Assembly: GCA_028280515.1 (NCBI GenBank)
Contig: JANQLP010000213.1
Span: 1-44,899 of the forward strand
Direction: 5' to 3'
DNA length: 44,899 bases
Source: Hyphomicrobiales bacterium
Lineage (GTDB): Bacteria > Pseudomonadota > Alphaproteobacteria > Rhizobiales > Methyloligellaceae
The position numbers were made by a program, and so were the translations under genes. Numbering within the stretch: the stretch's first letter is position 1; each line of letters starts with the position of its first letter. A model generated the notes under the pieces. That model was given only the letters and a program-made list of their open reading frames with translations, had not been told where the DNA came from and did not search any database. This document shows positions 43,062-44,899 of this stretch, piece after piece.

Positions 43062-43460
43062 CTACTTTCCCTCGGTCTTCCGGGCCACGCGTCTGGCGAA
43101 CTTCTCCACATTGACGACGATACGCTCATGGGTGCCGGCGCCGATTTCCTCCACCTCGTCCTCGGCGCGCACCTTGAAATGCAGAACCCGGCCCTCGATG
43201 CGCGCCAGCTCCGCCGTCGCCCGAACGCGCATGCCGACGGGCGTCGCTGCAGTGTGGGACACATCGAGGCGGGTCCCGAGGCTCTGGTGCCCCTCCGGCA
43301 GATGCGCCTCGATTGCGTCCAGCGCCGCGGCCTCGATAAGATTGATCATGACCGGCGTCGCCAGCACGCCGACCCGCCCGCTGCCGACGCTCGCGGCCGT
43401 ATGCGGTTCGGCGACGATCAACTCGGCACGACCGCTCAGGCCGGGCTTCAACTCTGTCAT
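43062..43460 (-). CDS. Hot-dog thioesterase, fluoroacetyl-CoA thioesterase (FlK) type
   Basis: A 132-residue hot-dog fold enzyme that hydrolyses an acyl-CoA. The FlK catalytic triad Thr42-Glu50-His76 has counterparts at Thr35 (LATPVMINLIEAAA), Glu43 (same segment) and His69 (LDVSHTAATP): both spacings, 8 and 26, are identical. The sequence GVLATPVMINLIE is typical of the group. Most such proteins do not act on fluoroacetyl-CoA; nearness to ccr/mcd suggests an acyl-CoA overflow or salvage role. AAGG precedes the ATG at 43460; longer frames lack similarity. Confidence 0.88.
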   Translation of the reverse strand: MTELKPGLSGRAELIVAEPHTAASVGSGRVGVLATPVMINLIEAAALDAIEAHLPEGHQSLGTRLDVSHTAATPVGMRVRATAELARIEGRVLHFKVRAEDEVEEIGAGTHERIVVNVEKFARRVARKTEGK

Positions 43461-43641
43461 CTCTGGACCTTTCGTTCCGCCGATCCGGCATATTGAACGC
43501 GTGACATGGTTGTTGGCACACCATATACCACTGTGACGCGGCAGTCCTGCCGGTTCAAGGCGCCACACCCGGGCCACCGCGCCAGCCTGTTCTCACGGCG
43601 CGCGCCAGCCGCAATTCGCACACACATCGGAGGTTTTTTCC
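43461..43641. promoter_or_regulatory. Divergent promoter region, thioesterase and serine hydrolase
   Basis: About 180 bases between two divergent genes with no recognised gene. It must hold promoters in both directions; ACATGGTTGTTGGCACACCATAT-like AT-rich sequence near 43500-43530 is the most promoter-like part. A GGAGG lies at 43629-43633, a few bases before the serine hydrolase start. Confidence 0.4.
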
Positions 43642-44754
43642 ATGAGCCAGTACGTGCCCCCAAAGGGGGAAAACTGGGAGACGGTGTCACCGGGAGATGC
43701 GGGCCTCGACGCTGAAGCGTTGAAAGACGTCTCCACATACGCCCGGGAAAACGAGTCCGCCATGGACCGCGATATCGCCCGGGCGCTCAAGGCCGGACAC
43801 TTCGATGAGCCGCCGCCGGACGGCGATGTGATCGGGCCCACTGAACCGCGCGGCGACCCGTCGGGTCTGGTCGTGAAGGACGGTCGGATCGCCGCGGAGT
43901 GGGGACCCACGACCGCGCCCGATATCACCTTTTCGGTCACCAAGAGCTACCTCAGTCTGTGCGCCGGACTTGCCGTCGACGACGGGCTCATCCCGGACGT
44001 GAACGCGCCGGTACGCGAGCTGGTGCAGGACGGCACGTTCGACAGCGCGCAGAACCGCGACATCACCTGGGCGCATCTGCTCACCCAGTCGAGCGAATGG
44101 GAAGGCACGCTGTGGGGGAAGGCGGACCGCATCGACCGCAACCGGCAGCTGGACGGGCTCGGCGACGGGACGGTCAAGAAGGGCACGCACCGCGACCTGC
44201 AACCGCCGGGCGCTTTCTGGGAGTACAACGATATCCGCGTGAACGTGCTGGCCTATGCGCTGCTGATGGTGTTCCGCAAGCCCTTGCCCGACGTTCTGCG
44301 CACCCGGATCATGGAGCCGATCGGCGCTTCGGACGACTGGCATTGGGAGGGATACGAGACCTCCTGGGTCGAGATCGACGGCCACCGCATGCAGTCAGTC
44401 TCCGGCGGCGCCCACTGGGGCGGCGGCCTGTTCATCTCAAGTCGCGATCAGGCCCGGACCGGACTGCTCATGTCCCGGCGCGGTCGTTGGGGCGATGAAC
44501 AGCTCATTTCCGAACGCTGGATTGACGCCAGCACGGCGCCCAGCGGGGTTTTTCCGCTCTACGGGTATCTCTGGTGGCTGAACGCCGACCGCGCCTACTG
44601 CGCCGCGGCGCCGGAGACGAGCTATTTCGCACTTGGCCACGGGCGCAACGTCATCTGGATCGACCCGACGCTCGATCTGGTGGTGGTGTCGCGCTGGATC
44701 GAGCGTACCGCGTTCGACGGCCTCGCCGAGCGCGTGATGAAGGCCATCGCATAG
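43642..44754 (+). CDS. Serine hydrolase, beta-lactamase/class C fold
   Basis: A 370-residue protein of the beta-lactamase-related group that includes esterases and D-amino-peptidases. The nucleophile motif S-x-x-K is seen as FSVTKSYLSL (Ser98, Lys101), and the second motif Y-x-N as WEYNDIRVN (near residue 195). The third motif is in the C-terminal GHGRNVIWIDP region. No signal peptide is present, so it is probably cytosolic and more likely an esterase-like enzyme than a penicillinase. The strong GGAGG before the ATG fixes the start. It is divergent from the thioesterase. Confidence 0.9.
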   Translation: MSQYVPPKGENWETVSPGDAGLDAEALKDVSTYARENESAMDRDIARALKAGHFDEPPPDGDVIGPTEPRGDPSGLVVKDGRIAAEWGPTTAPDITFSVTKSYLSLCAGLAVDDGLIPDVNAPVRELVQDGTFDSAQNRDITWAHLLTQSSEWEGTLWGKADRIDRNRQLDGLGDGTVKKGTHRDLQPPGAFWEYNDIRVNVLAYALLMVFRKPLPDVLRTRIMEPIGASDDWHWEGYETSWVEIDGHRMQSVSGGAHWGGGLFISSRDQARTGLLMSRRGRWGDEQLISERWIDASTAPSGVFPLYGYLWWLNADRAYCAAAPETSYFALGHGRNVIWIDPTLDLVVVSRWIERTAFDGLAERVMKAIA

Positions 44755-44818
44755 CAGGACCAATTCGGCGACGCGCATGGCGAACCGCCGGACCGCGCGG
44801 AAGGGTCTACGTGTGCCC

Positions 44819-44899
44819 CTAGAGCATCATGCGTTCAGATTGACGCGTTTCGTCGCGAAATCCGAACGCATAAAGATGCTCTAACACTTTAAGGTATAG
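44819..44899 (-). repeat. Mosaic hairpin repeat, copy 3 (inverted, cut by window end)
   Basis: The same element as at 35069-35209, in inverted orientation and running out of the window. It begins CTAGAGCATCATGCG at 44819, with the right module at 44821-44883 and part of the linker after. Compared with copy 2 there is one base change in the 5' arm, again A to G in the repeat's own orientation, giving a G.T pair instead of A-T. It lies about 65 bases after the serine hydrolase stop. Confidence 0.9.

Noticed and set aside
1-44899. Mobile island, prophage or CRISPR array
   Set aside because: No transposase, integrase, phage gene or spaced repeat array was seen; base composition and gene content look core-like throughout.

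Overview
The window is GC-rich chromosomal DNA of an alphaproteobacterium, most likely in the order Hyphomicrobiales (Rhizobiales). Three things point there: the linked block chvI-chvG-hprK-EIIA(Man)-HPr with pckA and ahcY close by; a phoR-pstSCAB-phoU-phoB operon; and ethylmalonyl-CoA pathway genes together with a Brucella-type RibH2 lumazine synthase under an FMN riboswitch. Gene density is high, most genes are transcribed in short runs, and I see no transposase, integrase, CRISPR array, prophage, rRNA or tRNA. Genus-level identity is not claimed.

Layout. (1) 1-9920, central carbon and envelope signalling: ahcY, an orphan TadG-like von Willebrand protein, then leftward chvI-chvG-hprK-EIIA-HPr, and rightward a HugZ-like haem-binding protein and pckA. 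(2) 9921-17042, accessory metabolism: a TPR/2-oxoglutarate oxygenase fusion, a secreted unknown, a metal-ligand-less M24 (creatinase-like) enzyme, a PQQ-type sugar dehydrogenase, a cytoplasmic gamma-glutamyltransferase and an HNH nuclease. (3) 17207-25012, the phosphate regulon with a three-repeat Pho box between phoR and pstS. (4) 25044-34269, mixed: an AlkA-like glycosylase, GluQRS, a soluble hybrid kinase, EamA and AEC transporters, LhgO, a fumarylacetoacetase-fold enzyme, a class V aminotransferase and a Clp-fold membrane protease. (5) 34270-35607, riboswitch, ribH2, a mosaic repeat and a CBS protein. (6) 35708-42112, ethylmalonyl-CoA pathway: ecm, ccr, mcd, with a small stress membrane protein and a GFA protein between. 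(7) 42119-44899, a TauD-type oxygenase, an FlK-like thioesterase, a beta-lactamase-fold hydrolase and a further repeat copy.

How the genes fit together. HprK, HPr and EIIA form a regulatory PTS branch transcribed with the ChvGI envelope/acid sensor, beside the gluconeogenic entry enzyme PckA. Ccr, Ecm and Mcd are three of the signature enzymes that let acetyl-CoA be assimilated without isocitrate lyase. The Pho genes make a complete sensor, transporter, modulator and regulator set.

The signals least explained by standard annotation are (a) a two-module mosaic hairpin repeat, present in three copies, whose CTAG ends supply the stop codons of both genes flanking the complete copy; (b) TGCACTGCA palindromes shared by the ecm and ccr upstream regions; (c) a palindrome upstream of ahcY resembling a SahR operator; and (d) a PhoR-type kinase without membrane segments. 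I did not find a convincing new multi-gene system; the repeat is the strongest candidate for something under-described.
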